Assembly: GCA_022410635.1 (NCBI GenBank)
Contig: JAJVDF010000135.1
Location: 1,174,439 to 1,238,438, forward strand
Length of the DNA: 64,000 nt
Source of the DNA: Tretioscincus oriximinensis
Taxonomy: Eukaryota > Chordata > Lepidosauria > Squamata > Gymnophthalmidae
Reading direction: 5' to 3'
Part shown: positions 1 to 12,280 of the stretch, in pieces
Layout: each line of letters begins with the position of its first letter
Position numbering within the stretch: the stretch's first letter is position 1
Program-made: the position numbers and the translations under genes
The notes under the pieces: generated by a model
Told to the model about the DNA's origin: nothing
The model's database searches: none
Seen by the model: the letters and a program-made list of their open reading frames with translations, nothing else

Positions 1-33
1 TTTCCTTTTTCCCTTACATAGGTTTCAGATGTT

Positions 34-225
34 TATTTATTTATTTATTTACACTTATATGCTGTTCTGTTCCCGAAGGTCTCAGGGCAGCCAACAATAA
101 AACAACAGTAAAAACAACAAAATGGACATATTAAAAGCAGTATCAAAACCATATCTGAAAATGGGAAAAATGGTATACAGTATCTTCAACCAAAGGCCAT
201 GTTAAAGAGGTGTGACTTCAGCCCC
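34..225 (-). mobile_element. L2-type LINE 3' tail
   Basis: A TTTA/ATTT repeat is followed by a GAAGGTCTCAGGGCAGCC block and an A-rich tail region. On the minus strand this reads as the tail GCCCTGAGACCTTCGGG, then TATA, then (AAAT)n, which recurs about ten times in the window, several times downstream of an L2-like ORF C-terminus. Only the 3' untranslated end is present; the 5' limit near 225 is approximate. Confidence 0.65.
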
Positions 226-784
226 CCAGTATCCATTTCTCCATAGGAAAAGTGATTTAATATTTACACATTTGAAATTCACAGGTTTTCTAGTGAATAA
301 CCTGGCATACTGTTCTTTGAAACAATCAGAAGAACAAAGACCTGCGCGAATTTCCTCTCTCATACACTCAAATATTCCAGTTGGGGATTGAGGCAGAGCT
401 AAAAACAGGATGGTTTCATTCTAAATTAAGCTCTTTTTGATTTAGCCAAAGCCATTTTTTTTATAACTGTGCAAACAGCTTGCTAACAAGCTGAAGTGAA
501 TATATTCACACTTGGAAATCATTACAGCCAGTTATCAATCATTGCCATGAAAAGAACAGAGTTACTATAAATGTAGTTAAAACCATTAATGAGTATTAGG
601 CAAGGCATAGCCTCAATGGTTTCCAGAACCATTCAATTGTTTGGCACATTTCCATCTACTATATTTGAAAAAGAGAGAAGGGTTTTTGGGGCAGTAGAAA
701 GTCTCAGCATCAACGAACAAGCACAAAGAGCATAAGACAGAAAGCACACCGTTCACCTTCACGTATGCCTAGACCAAGTCTTCT
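226..784. other. unique sequence, nothing recognised
   Basis: AT-rich sequence without a recognisable repeat, exon or RNA gene. Confidence 0.5.
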
Positions 785-1040
785 TGGTCACAATGGTGCA
801 AGAGATTAAGAGCTCAGTGTTTCATTAGAGATATTGTGTTCAAGGCCCATGCATCAGCTGTGGTGAGGAATGAGCGCCCTCTAATGGCCTCAGCTTGAGG
901 CAACCCAGCTGTTCAAAAGCAAGTGCATTTGCGAGTAGATTAATATGTATCTCCATAATGTGATGGGGAAGATAGAATAAATGTAAGCCTTCAGGTGAGA
1001 AATAACTTTGTAAGCCGCTTTGAGTCCCTTCTTCTTTTTT
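785..1040 (+). mobile_element. tRNA-type squamate SINE, subfamily I
   Basis: The order is a degenerate tRNA-like head, a central block with TAGATTAATATG and GTGATGGGGAAGATAGAAT, and a 3' block TTTGTAAGCCGCTTTGAGTC followed by a CTT-rich tail. The same head, tail and order occur at 14083-14462 (reverse) and 48935-49219. It carries a CTCF-like core (minus strand, 872-887). Short open frames here are shadows of the repeat. Confidence 0.8.
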
Positions 1041-1526
1041 GGACTTAGAACTTCTGTTGCTGTCTGAAGTGGAATCTGTATTTGCAAGCATCTGCCAGTG
1101 TCCAGATCAGGTCAAATAACTCCTTGCCGTACAGGACCAAATCTTTGCTCTGTGCATTGTGAGCGTGTGCAAGGAAAAGAAGATCTGATAACACCAAAAC
1201 CAATATTTGTCATATATCATGTTATAATATCACACGACTGAATATAAGATATTACATAATAATAACAACTTTTTATTTTGCTTTCCCAAATAATGCAGAT
1301 AGGCCATTATCAGGCATGTTAAAATTCAGGATCATTAAGTACAAAATCTGTATTGATGGCAAATCGGTCCTTCACTCTCCAGGCCCAGGACAGAATGGGC
1401 CATCCCATCTCCTAATATATAATCCTGGCCTAAGCTAGAATAGTTTGGGATGGATAGTGACTTCACTGGGACAATTTCTTCTAGTTTAACTCTGATGCCC
1501 ATGCCAGCTTTGGTGCTTCTGTTTGG
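1041..1526. other. unique sequence, nothing recognised
   Basis: No repeat signature or gene visible; AT-rich around 1200-1280. Confidence 0.45.
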
Positions 1527-1747
1527 TAGGCTAACCAGATGACCCCTTTTAGGGTGGTGGTGGTTGAAAACCCATTTTTGGGGTGCCTCCCATTTTTTTC
1601 TGAGGGAAAAAAATAAAAAACAAAATATTTTTCAAAAAAAAAATCTTTTTTTGAAAACATTTTCCTCAGAAAAAACTGGGAGGCATCCCAAAACTGGGTT
1701 TTCAACCCCACCCCCCCACCCCCAAGGGGTAATCTAATCAGCCTAGA
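1527..1747. mobile_element. hAT-like foldback MITE
   Basis: Imperfect inverted repeat. The left arm begins TAGGCTAACCAGATGACCCC; the right arm is its diverged reverse complement and ends ATCAGCCTA. The arms continue inward through matching TTTTGGGG/CCCAAAA and CTGAGG/CCTCAG blocks to an A/T-rich centre. CTGTTTGG occurs at 1519-1526 and again at 1748-1755, consistent with an 8-bp target-site duplication if two extra bases (GA) belong to the right end. The same terminus with a clean 8-bp duplication occurs at 36243-36766. The 146-codon minus-strand frame across it is not a gene. Confidence 0.75.
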
Positions 1748-4205
1748 CTGTTTGGACCTCCAAATGGTCTGAGGTCCAGGAATGAAAGCCCTTGGCCTTT
1801 GATCTCGCAAGAAGGGGAGAGCATTTTGGCTATGTGCCCTGTTGTACCACTGAAAAGGACCCTCAATTGAAAACCAAGCAAAGGAGGCATGAATCCCACC
1901 TGAAAATAAGTTAAACAGCAACCCACGTTATTCATTCAGCCAATGGGAAGCTGTTTTAATATTGCTGTCAATCAGAATGCATAGATGTGTTCAAGTATTC
2001 ACCTGAAGTCAAGCTTCATATTTGAGCATCTTTGGTACAATGATAATAACTTACTTAAAATTGAATAAGTGATCACATCAGTAGTGAAGATTTACTTACA
2101 GTTTTACTTACATACTCTCATTGGGGAACAGTCCAAGCAGTTAGCAGTAACATAACATTCACATTGCTAATCACTTCACTATTCCCCAATCACTGCCATA
2201 CCATTCTTAAATTTACCCTGCACCAATGGCTGTTAAGCAGCTTGCAGTCATTTCTGTGTTGTTGATCATTTCTTCAGAAAGTGCAAATGATGTGCCCCAA
2301 ACCTTTTGTATTCTACATGTCACATGACATTTTTCATCTAATAATAATGAGTGGACAGCCATACAGGTAGGACAAAGAAAGCGAAGATAATATATTCATC
2401 ACATTTCCTCACTTTGGAACAGGAGCAGAAATGTTTCTGCCTTGGAATGTTCCAAAGGCACGCACAGAATAGGAGTGGTTCACAGAAACTAAGGCTGTGA
2501 GCATATGAGGGGGGGAGGGGTAGAAATCTGTTATTAGTTCATGACAGCAGATTTCCCTGGAAAAAAGGGAACCTGGAGTTCGGAGTGTCCAGAACTCGCC
2601 CGTGCCAGCGAGAAGACGGAGGAGACACTGATGTGCGCGTGCTCACCCAGCTACACTCCTGCAGCCCTATTGGCTGCGGTGTCCAGGCTCTCGTCTTCAC
2701 TCATGAGGGGGAGGACAAACCAGGAAGGGTTACAGGGCTTGTAATGGAGGGTGCCTGTCCCTTTGCTGTGCAGCCGGAAAATATCTGCAAGAGTAGATTC
2801 CTTCAATTGGCCATGCGGCCTTAAGAAGAACCTAGCGCTAGGAATCTGGGAGGGAATCATCATGAAGAAGCCTATAGGCTAATAAAAATATTCTACTATG
2901 ATCCTTTTTTTGTTAGAAAAACAGATGGCAGTTGGGTGGTAAGAGGCAAGCAAGCAAAAGTCCTGACAAAAATGCCACCAGCATTTTGTTCACAAGCACT
3001 TCATATCTTCAATAGGAATTGTGGTTGTATTTGCACACCTCTATAAAGACAACTCCTCCCATATCCAGGTGTCATATTTTCACATCTCATTGCATCAGTG
3101 TGACTGGAAGCTGTCATCACTTTGAGGGAATATAGGATGTGTTTACCTCAGAGAAAGACTTCTCACTCTGAGGTAGTCTTATCCACTAATTTGCCTCATT
3201 GCGGCCATTAAGCTTTTGAGGACTGAAGAGTGCAGTCACTGGAACCCGTGTGGCATTAGATTCTATTGATGCTGTGTAGATTGATAGCAATCCTAGAGTT
3301 AACTTCCAATAGAAAACACTTGTCTTGTTCAGTTTAGTGCCAAACAGAAAATGATTAACCTCTGTTGCAATTCACTGTCTATTAAAGCTAGACTAAAACA
3401 TCAAAGCTGAATAACTTTTTCCTCATAGCCTCAAAACTCCAAAGGCCAAGAAGTACTTCTATCCCTCAGACTTAGTTTTTTGTTGGGTGGCTCTTTGGAT
3501 TCAGCCAAAGTAAATCCTCATTTTTTAACAGAAATGTCCTTGTACAAATCTTCAAAGTTTCCTTCTTTGATAATTTTTCTTTATTTGACTTTACCCTTGC
3601 CAACTGATACTCACAGTTTGTGTCTTTTAAGTGTGCTGAATTCAGTTCACTTCTCTGAGGAGGATGAGTGACAGGACTGATTTAGATCCTCTCAGGGTAT
3701 ATGCAAATATTGTACAACCAGACACTATAGTGTTATTTCCCAGTGGTCCTCAGTGAGGGTATTTCAGGGATAGATTGACAATTTAAGTAAAGTAATAAGG
3801 TATCTCAAATTAGATGGAAGCTCCTGCATTGCATCTTTTTAATATTTTGTTTATCGTATTTTTTTTTAAGATAAGTTATTAAAGAATGTTTTTTGCAGTA
3901 ATGTACCGGATTATTTCCTATAAATATTATTATATGCTTTCTTTAGAAGAGCTTAGGGATACACATATTGTTTTAGTGTGTCCATTTTAGAGTTTGTTTT
4001 TATTACTTTAATGTGAGTATAAGATGGGATAAAAATTCCAAATAAATAAATACATAAATAATTCCCTTGATTTGAGAGCCAATGATGAATGAAGGTTCCC
4101 TAGTGATCATATATCTAATTATCTGGATCACATATTTGAAAAGTTGGTATGAGGATACTTTGTTGAGATGACCACAGAACAGATTATTATGTGACTGATT
4201 ACATA
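1748..4205. other. mostly unique sequence with GC-rich patch
   Basis: No gene or repeat assigned. A weak palindrome lies around 2119-2203 (ATTGGGGAA on the left, TTCCCCAAT on the right). About 2560-2870 is GC-richer, with overlapping short frames on both strands but no recognisable protein. A 9-bp stem (ACCTCAGAG/CTCTGAGGT) sits near 3146-3173. Confidence 0.45.
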
Positions 4206-4326
4206 ATATCATCATCATTCATCATCATCACCACCATCACCATCATCACCATCATCACCATCATCATCACCATTATCATCACCATCATCATCACTATCAC
4301 CATCATTATTACCATCACCATCATCT
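4206..4326. repeat. (ATC)n microsatellite, interrupted
   Basis: About 120 bp of CATCAT/CACCAT/CATTAT trinucleotides on the plus strand. It is impure, with many C/T interruptions, so it is probably old. Confidence 0.95.
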
Positions 4327-6399
4327 GAACTATGATTCTGCTAGTGGGAGTGGCTAATGTCTACCATCAAAAATCATTAGAACCATTCCAGAATTTCTGC
4401 TCAGGTTCTTTATAATCGATATATTCCACCTAATCAACTGGCAGCTGGAATTTTGTCTTATGAACAGGAAAATATATTAAAAAGAAAGTTAAATAAACAA
4501 GTTGTTCCTGAAAGATAACTCATTTTTCTTTATAAATCTATAATCCTGACTCCATTGCCCTGCAAGACTAAGCAAATCTGGGATAGCTCTATATAGAAAT
4601 GATAAAAGGATATACAGTAAATGTAAAACAGTAGCCATTGTTTATTTTTCTCTCATAGACCCTAAAGTTGCATGCATATGGTTCCTAATCAGATCACATC
4701 ATGTCACATGATCTGACATTTCTATGCTAATAGTTAGTCTACCAGAATTTGATTAGAAAATTGCAATTTTAATTCTTAGCAGTCATTTGTTTAATATCTT
4801 CCTTTTTATTTTGCAATGGCTAAATCCTATATTGAATTTACTTTTAAAATATAGTTAAAAATATTATTTGATTTTGTAGGAAATAATTGCATCCAAAGAA
4901 TACATCATAAGAGGGAAAAATATTTTTGTAGATTTTCTTAGCCTGCAGACCTCACTTACATGTTATTGCAAGCTCTTAAAAAGAAATAATGATCATAAAC
5001 TCTGGCAGTTTTAGCTGGCCAAATAGTGCTGCTGTAATATTTAAAAGCAGCACTTGTTTGTAAAAGTATTGGAAACACATGTTTTTTCCAGATGGTCCCT
5101 TTAGAATTTGATTTACAGAAATAGAGATTAAGATTGCACCCACGCCCTGATGGGTTGTAATGTTTTACTGGCAGATGCACTTTCTTCCACTCCAAGAATC
5201 AAGGTGCATTTGCCTCATTCCTCATCTACTTGAAGCTGGTGAATGAAACTTCTCTCGTTTCAAAGTACTTCCCATCATCCTGGAAATAGTCCTGAATGCT
5301 GCCATTGCAGCATCGGTAAGCTGCTTGTCTGGCTGCAAAATTACTGAACAGAGAATTTTCAGGCTATGGTGAGAAAGTCTAGGAATACACTGGTTTAGTT
5401 GGAAATGGACTGAGTTCGTCTTCTACTTGAAGACTCAACTGCCCATTTAATCTCACTCACCACCACCCCTGGACCCAGCTTCAGATTGAAGCATCTGAAG
5501 TATTTTCTCTCTCCCTTTTCCACATTCTGCATACATTGTGATTTGTGACTAGATGCAGTCTTATCCCTCAGAATTTGGTTTCCCAGGGGCAGGAAAGGCC
5601 AGCTCCATTCTCTAGCATTCTCCGCTGCTGTAAGCATAATGGAAGGGCTACTCTGTCCCTTTCTCTGGCCTGCCAAAGTTCCACTAAAGACATAATATTC
5701 ACCTTGCTGCTTCACAGAAAGCAAACTAATATTTATTTATTTTTATTTCTCTACAGCAGTGTTTGCGCATTTTTTCTAGTACAAAATACCAGTTTTCCAA
5801 CACTGTGCAAAAGAGAGTTATGGGGGAAACACTCACACAGCCGCAAGGAATACAAGTGTGTGTGTGTTAAAGGAGAGCAAAGTGTGGCACTGTGCTACTT
5901 GCCCCACAGCTGCTGAGATATTGTGGTCCTTTTGCATAAACCAGCACAGGAAAACTGGAAAGACGTTGTTACCATGGCAACAAGAGAGAATGGTATGTCT
6001 GATTTCTTCCCCGTGTGGGGCTAGGGGCACAGGAAGGAGAAAATTCAAAGGCTGAAAGCAAATAATTATCTGCCCATGCCCAGGCAGATGAGGTGAGGGT
6101 TGTCTGAGAAAGAAGTAGCATGCTTGCACAGGAAATAGCATCCATATGAACCCTTCCATCTTCTTCCCCTTCTGCCCCCATCCTCATGGAAAAAGCATCA
6201 GAGCTGATAATTGGTGAAAGGTTATTGCCTCTTTGCCAGCTATGCTAGAAGAGAAGCTGCATTACAGCCTTCCATCTTCCTATTCATTATGACCCCAGTC
6301 CCATAGGGAAGGAAATGCAGCTGATAGCTGCTGAAGATATTGTGCTATTTGTCTCAGAGTTGCTTAGGGACAATAGTGCTTTCAACTTAGACTAGTTAT
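4327..6399. other. unique sequence, nothing recognised
   Basis: No convincing repeat or gene. Overlapping 108-123 codon frames at 5395-6159 on both strands have no recognisable domains and no exon signals I could defend. Confidence 0.45.
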
Positions 6400-7390
6400 G
6401 AATCCTCCTTTTGTTTGTCCAACCCATATTTGATCTTTTTTTCAATAAGGATGGCATAAGATACTTTTCAAATGCTTTGCTAAAGTCAAGATGTACTATG
6501 TTTACTGAGTTCCCGATTTATTTATTTATTTTTACTTATTTATTTGCATTTTTATACCGCCCGATACCCAAAGGTCTCAGGGTGCTTAACAATAACAACA
6601 CAATTAACATGTTAAAAACAGCCACATCTGGGGGGGGAAAGGTGATCAAGCCATTCAGTGATTCTATCATAAAAGGAGATCAAGGTTAGATTGGCATGAC
6701 TTGTTTGTTCCATACACATGTTGATTCTGGTTAATTATTGCATTCCCATACAAGTGCTGGCATACATGCTAATTAATAATTAGTTCAAGGATTTTGCCTG
6801 GTGTTGAAGTCAGGCTCACAGGGCTATAGATTTCTTCCTCTACTTTCCCCCTGTTTGTAAGATAGCACTTGCCCTTCTTCAGTCTACTAGGACTTCTCCC
6901 ATTCTTCAGGATTTTTTTAAAAGATCACAGCAAGTGGTTTAGCTATTACTCTGCTTATCCCTTCAGTACCCTAATATGTATTCCAACTGGACCAGGAGCC
7001 TTGAATCTATTTGCTGGTAGCTTAGTCAAGATTTCCCTCATTTTCTCTCTAAGGCAGAGCCTTAGTTGCCTTGTTCCTTCAATAGTACAATGAAAGTCAG
7101 TTGTTGTTGCAGAAAAAACAGTTGAAAAATAAGAATTCAGAAGTTTAGCCCTCTCACTTTTGATCCATACACCATTTTCCACTGCAAAAATCATTTAGCA
7201 TCTTTAATTTTTCTTTTGCTTTTGACACTCAGTGCATATCTTTGGTCACAGCGCATGATTTTGGTCATGGAACATCTTTGCTTCCTTCAGCCCGTTGTAT
7301 CATAGCTATATTGCTGTGTGTAATATCTCTGTGCACTTCCTGAAAAAATGTTTCATTTGCTTTCTGCATTGGGCCTTATTCTGGATTATA
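6400..7390 (-). mobile_element. CR1-type LINE ORF2 (RT) pseudogene
   Basis: Read on the minus strand, this covers the start and middle of a CR1-group reverse transcriptase. In order, pieces resembling the following appear: LLNSYFSTVF, a PGPVGIHIRVLK stretch (RT entry motif), YSPVSLTSTPGKILE, LISFYDRITEWLD and VHLDFSKAFE. The last is RT motif A and still has its aspartate. Frames shift several times, for example just before LISFYDR. An unrelated L2-type tail (about 6517-6638) splits the segment between LISFYDR and the DFSKAF motif. No intact ORF remains. Confidence 0.8.
6517..6638 (-). mobile_element. L2-type tail inserted in CR1
   Basis: TTTATTTATT followed by TATACCGCCCGATACCCAAA and GGTCTCAGGG is the reverse of the L2-type 3' tail. 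CR1 RT coding text resumes on both sides, so this is the younger insertion. Confidence 0.7.
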
Positions 7391-8969
7391 TCCCGAAACA
7401 GGATCCTATTAATTGCATGCTAATACAGACAACGGTAGCTGACAGTGGCCGTTCGCCTCTGGGTTTGTGTAGTCCGGTGAACACTCAGAGATTAAAATCA
7501 ATGATAAAATCTCCATAGAAAACAATGGAGAACTATTGGTCAATCGTAAGCCTTCATAGAGGAGCTGTCAACAAATAAAAAAACTCCAGGCAGCTTTTTT
7601 ATTGATGAAAGGGGTCACCAATCCCAGGGAGGACTGCCTGGGAGGGGCTACAGTCTCTCTCTCAGTCTCTGTCGAGGTGCCATTTTGTATTGGCATTCAA
7701 CTTGCAGACTGAAAAAAAGACTGGTAAGTGCTTGAATGTGCCTCCCAGCCCCTTTCCTAATGTCCCTGAGGCTGGAAGAAGGGAACTTTCTCCAGCCTCG
7801 GTGACGTTAGGAAAGCTCTGGTCCTGCACCCCTCCAATCTCAAAGTGCACCAGTCGCCACTGGTAACTGACCAAAGAAAATTAAGCCTTTATAAAATATT
7901 TAACAGTATCCTTTCTTAAATTTGCCATCTTTTGTGAACTTCATTAAAATATAAGAAGAGAAAGGATGTACTATGCTGTATATCTTGAAAAATGGTTCAT
8001 CCTCTCCCCCCCCCCCCAGTTTAACTACTTTGTGTTGTTCTCATTCTGTCTTTTTCTTTTTTCCATATTAAATATTCAATAAGTACACAGGAGCACTAAT
8101 AAAAATTAAAAATAATTAAAATAAAATTCAAAAATATAAATAAATAAGAGTAAAAGCTATTGAGCTCCATATGAAAGAACAATCCTTGTATATGTTATAG
8201 TACTAGCATTATAAATAATTTATGTTATATCCATAAATTATAAAGAAAGATATAATTTGCCTTTTAATATTATAATATCAGGGATAAAGTCGCTTTTGAC
8301 AGAGTTCTTATATGTTTAATCTTATGTAAAGCTAAAATAAATTCTTCTCATCCTGTTTGAAAGAATTTCAAAATTGTTTCAGTCTAGACTGCACCAAGAT
8401 AAATTACAAATCCAAAGTGCTGCTATAAACCTCAGGGGAGAAGAGATTATTTGAACAAAAGGAATCACAAATACTTTTTCCATCCTAGACCGTGATTGCT
8501 TCCATAGGAAGCAAAATGCAGATTCCCTTATTTAGTGTGAAGCTGGTTTATGCAAGAATCCATCATGTTAAGATATTGTTAGGAATGGGACAGAAGACGT
8601 CAGAGGAAGTAGTTTATTTGAACAGCAAGGTATATTAACAGGTTGGGCAGCATTAAAACCGTGACAGATGCACATGCAAAATCACTCCCTCACATTATGG
8701 CACATGAATGCTTTGAAGGTAGCATTCTCAACACAACAGAAAGGCTTTGAAGGAAATGCTGAAACTCGGGTCGCTGCATTGCCTAAATGATGTAAAGCTA
8801 TGACCATTCCCAAAACAAATTTGTCCTATGTGGGTATGCGTTGCTCCTTAATCCAGATCAGGCCATGTCAGCATGGAGTGTAGTACATTTTAAATATTGA
8901 AAATCAAACCCTTTGTTTGGTCTTGCAAAAATAATAGTGATAAAATTTAAACAAACTATTAAGAAGCCC
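7391..8969. other. mostly unique; one hairpin, poly-C, AT-rich tract
   Basis: No gene recognised. It holds an imperfect 25-bp hairpin (7752-7815), a C-tract near 8006-8019 and an AAAT-rich stretch at about 8095-8350. Confidence 0.45.
7752..7815. repeat. imperfect inverted repeat (hairpin)
   Basis: Arms 7752-7776 (CTTTCCTAATGTCCCTGAGG...) and 7791-7815 are reverse complements with three mismatches, separated by 14 nt. Origin unknown; it may be a MITE core. Confidence 0.75.
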
Positions 8970-9270
8970 CAAATGGCATAGTCACTAATGAGGCGGTCTC
9001 TCACCTTGGAGATGAGGTTTCAAGATCCTGTGTCAGATGCGGGGAGGGGTGAGCAGCTTATCCTAGCCTGTAGCTCTAGCCAACCCAGCTATTCGTAAAC
9101 AAGAATTGCAAGAAATTGAAACTGACTGAAACAAGATAAATGGGAACCACCACAGACTGTGGGGAAGACAGAATGTAAACCTTTGGGCAAAAAATAACTT
9201 TGTAAGCCGTTTTGAGTCCCTTTGAGTGAGAAAAGCGGGATATCAAAACCCAGTTGTTGTTGTTGTTGTT
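8970..9270 (+). mobile_element. tRNA-type squamate SINE, subfamily II, (TTG)n tail
   Basis: The tRNA-like head (AAATGGCATAGTCACTAATG ... GATGAGGTTTCAAGATCC) is followed by AGCCAACCCAGCTATTC. A central block with AAGAAATTGAAACTGACTGA and ATGGGAACCACCACAG comes next, then TTTGTAAGCCGTTTTGAGTC and AAAGCGGGATATCAAAACC, ending in TTG repeats. The central block differs from subfamily I (785-1040) and matches 52150-52452. It appears nearly full length. Confidence 0.85.
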
Positions 9271-9309
9271 TATTAATTGATGTGTCCTACCACAAACACA
9301 GAGCCCTTA

Positions 9310-9660
9310 GTACAAATAATTAATGACTGTTTAAATTTTGAGAGCAGCACAAATTTTACTCGTTTTCAAAATATACGTGGCTACTTGAATTTTGGCCAGT
9401 TTGTCATTCCCACTTAATAACTTATGGATTTTGTCTTTATTGGTCGGTTTTTGATATTTCATCAAGAGCGGTGCTAGGTAATGGTCTCTCATCGTGGTGT
9501 ATAATGAACCGTCAAGGAGAAAATGAGTACTGTCCTCTAAAGCCTGAGAATCACATACACAGACTCTACTTTGGACTGGGATTTCCCCCTGCCAACCAAG
9601 ATTCATCATTGGAGGAAGTTTATCAAATGTCAAATTTATGAAAGCAGTCCTAAGGTGTAG
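9310..9660 (-). mobile_element. non-LTR retrotransposon ORF2 C-terminal remnant
   Basis: The minus-strand frame at 9331-9633 has a Cys-rich C-terminal pattern (RVCVCDSQALEDSTHFLLD, then APLLMKY and IQVATYILKT). This resembles the region after the RT domain in several vertebrate LINE clades. It is too short to assign to a clade and only about 100 codons are open. Confidence 0.5.
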
Positions 9661-11814
9661 AGGAGTAGTAAAAATATGCTAATTCTCCAGTTTGACTTAA
9701 GGGTATTTTATACAAATTAACAAGAAAAGGGTAGGCAGCATGAACTTCTGTAATCTACAGAAATCTGTTTATTTTGATGTTGTGATAATTGACACTGAAA
9801 GCACATGGAATTGCTGTTATCATCCTAACAAAACCATTTATTTATGTTTGAATGAGTTATCATCAAACTGAACATGCTATTCTTCACATAGTCTTATTGG
9901 AATGAACTGAACATCCCCAGTGGTTGCAAACATGAACAGTAGTCTTTTTACTGTGGGGGAAAAAGATGTTCGTGTTTGTGATCTGGTCACGTCGTGATCT
10001 TTGCAATCTATTAAACTGAACCAAAAATGAAAATTGCATCCACCTAATGGTTCGAGCCAGGAATCAGAAAAAACTTCTCCCCTTTAGATGTTGTGTCATA
10101 GCAGATGTGGCCAGTAGTCAATGGTAGTCCTCTTCTTTTGCTCTCAGAGCCCAACATCAGTGGTGTTTGGAAACCATGGAGAGTGGGAGGGCCTTGTCTG
10201 TGCCCTTTCCTCCACCCTTCGCCTGGGGCAAAGACCCTTCTCACCCCACCTTAATGACACCACAGGTCTTTCCTAGAACATTCCCAGTGCAGTGATGCGA
10301 CCACTGTTAACATGGAATTACATGGAAACAGGAAACTGGTTGTCCTGTGTCTAATCTCACTTCCTCAAGGGATATCACATGCTAACAGTGCACGCTGTGA
10401 TTCTTGAGAGCAGATGCATTAGCTAAAATACTTGGGGCTTAAAAATAAAAGCATTGACAGGTCGAGAGGAGATCTAGAATGAAAGCGTTGATGTGGTCTA
10501 TATTACACAGGAAACTGGAGTGGAGGTCAGAAAAGTCCGGCCACAGGAGCAGCCTGACACAAACCCTGGCACGGAAGTCAGGTTGCACAGGCTGTTTTGG
10601 CAGAAACTGGGAATGGGGTAAGGGCAATAGAAATACAACTGTGCCAGCAGAATCTCCTAGTGCTTTTTCTTCCACTCCAAATGACCCGGTTACTTCATGT
10701 TTGAATTCAGTGCACAGAAAATTCACAATGAAGGCATTTTTGCATGCCTTATGATGTCAAGATGCTTGTTACTATGTGTGTCATCTAAAACACAGTCTGA
10801 CTGGTGTCAGCTTTTAAACTACATATCAATGCTCCCAAATCTTAAGGTTGGTATACCATTCCCCGCGCATGTAATTATGCATCTTATCTGTTCCAAATCT
10901 GAGCCTACATCTGAAACAAGACTAGTCTTCAAAGCAACAAGAGTGACAGCTGTCACAACTCTCCAGAATTTATACAGAAAATACACTACGAAAGGAAATA
11001 TTTTCAAATTGCTTCAGAATTCCACTTCACAGTTGTCACCCTCTTGCAAAGTAATCAAACTATTGATCCAGCCCCATCAGGTACGCAGCATAAATTTAAA
11101 TTCTGCAGGCTTTGAAGTTCCAAATGAGGGCATTTGTTTTTGTTTGTGGTGTGGCTTATCACTCCAGTGCAGCCCTCCTTGTCTCCAAAAGGACCGTCCT
11201 CTCAACCTAACCTAGTTGCTCCATCCTAGCAGGCCTTGCTGCCAGGGACCATAGTGCTGCCAGAGAGCACTGATAAGAATGATGGATGAGGAGGAGGCTG
11301 GCTCCACTAAGGCCCAATGGCTTCCTGGGAGCTTGAGACAGTCTCGCTGTTTCAAAGCCCACTGGAATGCTTGTTTAGACGCTGGTGAGCAGCACTAGGA
11401 GGGGAGGGAGTGAGGATAGAAAGATGTATCTGTCCCCCTCTACAGATGAAACCCAGATGGAGCTTCAGCCCAACATTTGATTGTAGATTTCAGCACTCTT
11501 CTATTGCAGTGATTTGCTCAGATGTTGACAAAGTCCCCTTTCAGCATGGCAGCCTCTTTGGCAATTCTGCCTCATTTAACTAAAAGAATTGTATGTGGAC
11601 TGCTTTTCTACCTATGAGGGACTGAAATGCACATACACTTCACAATTTGATGCAGTTTGCCACAGCTTTATAATGTTTGTTTCAACCAACTCTCCATAAA
11701 TTAGTTTGGGGAAAACAGAAAATAAGATTGCATCTGTACACATGAAACAATGTGATTTAGAGGTGGTAGTCCCTAATCACACGAAAAACCTATAAAATGT
11801 CAGTTTTGAATTCT
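9661..11814. other. unique sequence; no supported gene
   Basis: It includes the longest open frame of the window (10697-11215, plus, 172 codons). I see no domain, signal peptide or homologue, and codon use is not distinctive, so it is not called as a gene. A perfect 14-bp palindrome, GTGACAGCTGTCAC, lies near 10944. Confidence 0.45.
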
Positions 11815-11890
11815 GTGTTTATTGTAAGCTGCCCTGAGACCTTCAGGTGTAGGTGGGATAAAAGTGTAAACAAATAAATAAATAAATGTG
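11815..11890 (+). mobile_element. L2-type LINE 3' tail
   Basis: GTAAGCTGCCCTGAGACCTT, then CAGGTGTAGGTGGGATAAAA and (AAAT)n, is the sense form of the recurrent L2-type tail. How far it extends 5' is unclear. Confidence 0.7.
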
Positions 11891-11977
11891 AATTTTCTGA
11901 CTCGTTTGCCTATTAGAGACACTAGAATACAGATGGTACCACCACTTTTTATCTGTGTCTTAGAGTTTTGGCACACC

Positions 11978-12166
11978 TAAGTTTTAATCCAGTTCCAGTC
12001 CACTTTGAGAGTGAGAAAACACCTCAGCAATGTGACAAGTTGTTTTCTTTTTAGCAATATCTGACTTAGAAAATCCACATTTCTATTAGATAACATGAAA
12101 AGAAAATTACTATTCATTTTGTTGATATTCCATTCTGAAGGTGGACTGAAACTGGATTAAAACTTA
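11978..12166. mobile_element. MITE with 29-bp inverted termini
   Basis: Arms 11978-12006 (TAAGTTTTAATCCAG...) and 12138-12166 are reverse complements with about three mismatches. A TA dinucleotide lies at each edge, as expected for Tc1/mariner-type insertions. The 130-bp interior encodes nothing. Confidence 0.7.
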
Positions 12167-12280
12167 ATTGTGACCATAGCCTTAGATTTTTAATTTAATC
12201 AATGGAAAGATTGATAGAGTTGCCAGAGACAAGCTCCAAGGGTCACGAATGCAAGTTCTTAGTTTTCAGAGTTTCTGGCT

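Noticed and set aside
1481..1935. 146-codon minus-strand frame
   Set aside because: It crosses a hAT-like foldback element and has low-complexity Lys/Phe stretches from A/T runs.
4206..4326. Possible CRISPR-like or spaced repeat
   Set aside because: It is a simple interrupted ATC microsatellite with no spacers; the genome is vertebrate.
10697..11215. 172-codon open frame, the longest in the window
   Set aside because: No domain, signal or homologue recognised, no splice or promoter context; a frame of this length is plausible by chance in 64 kb over six frames.
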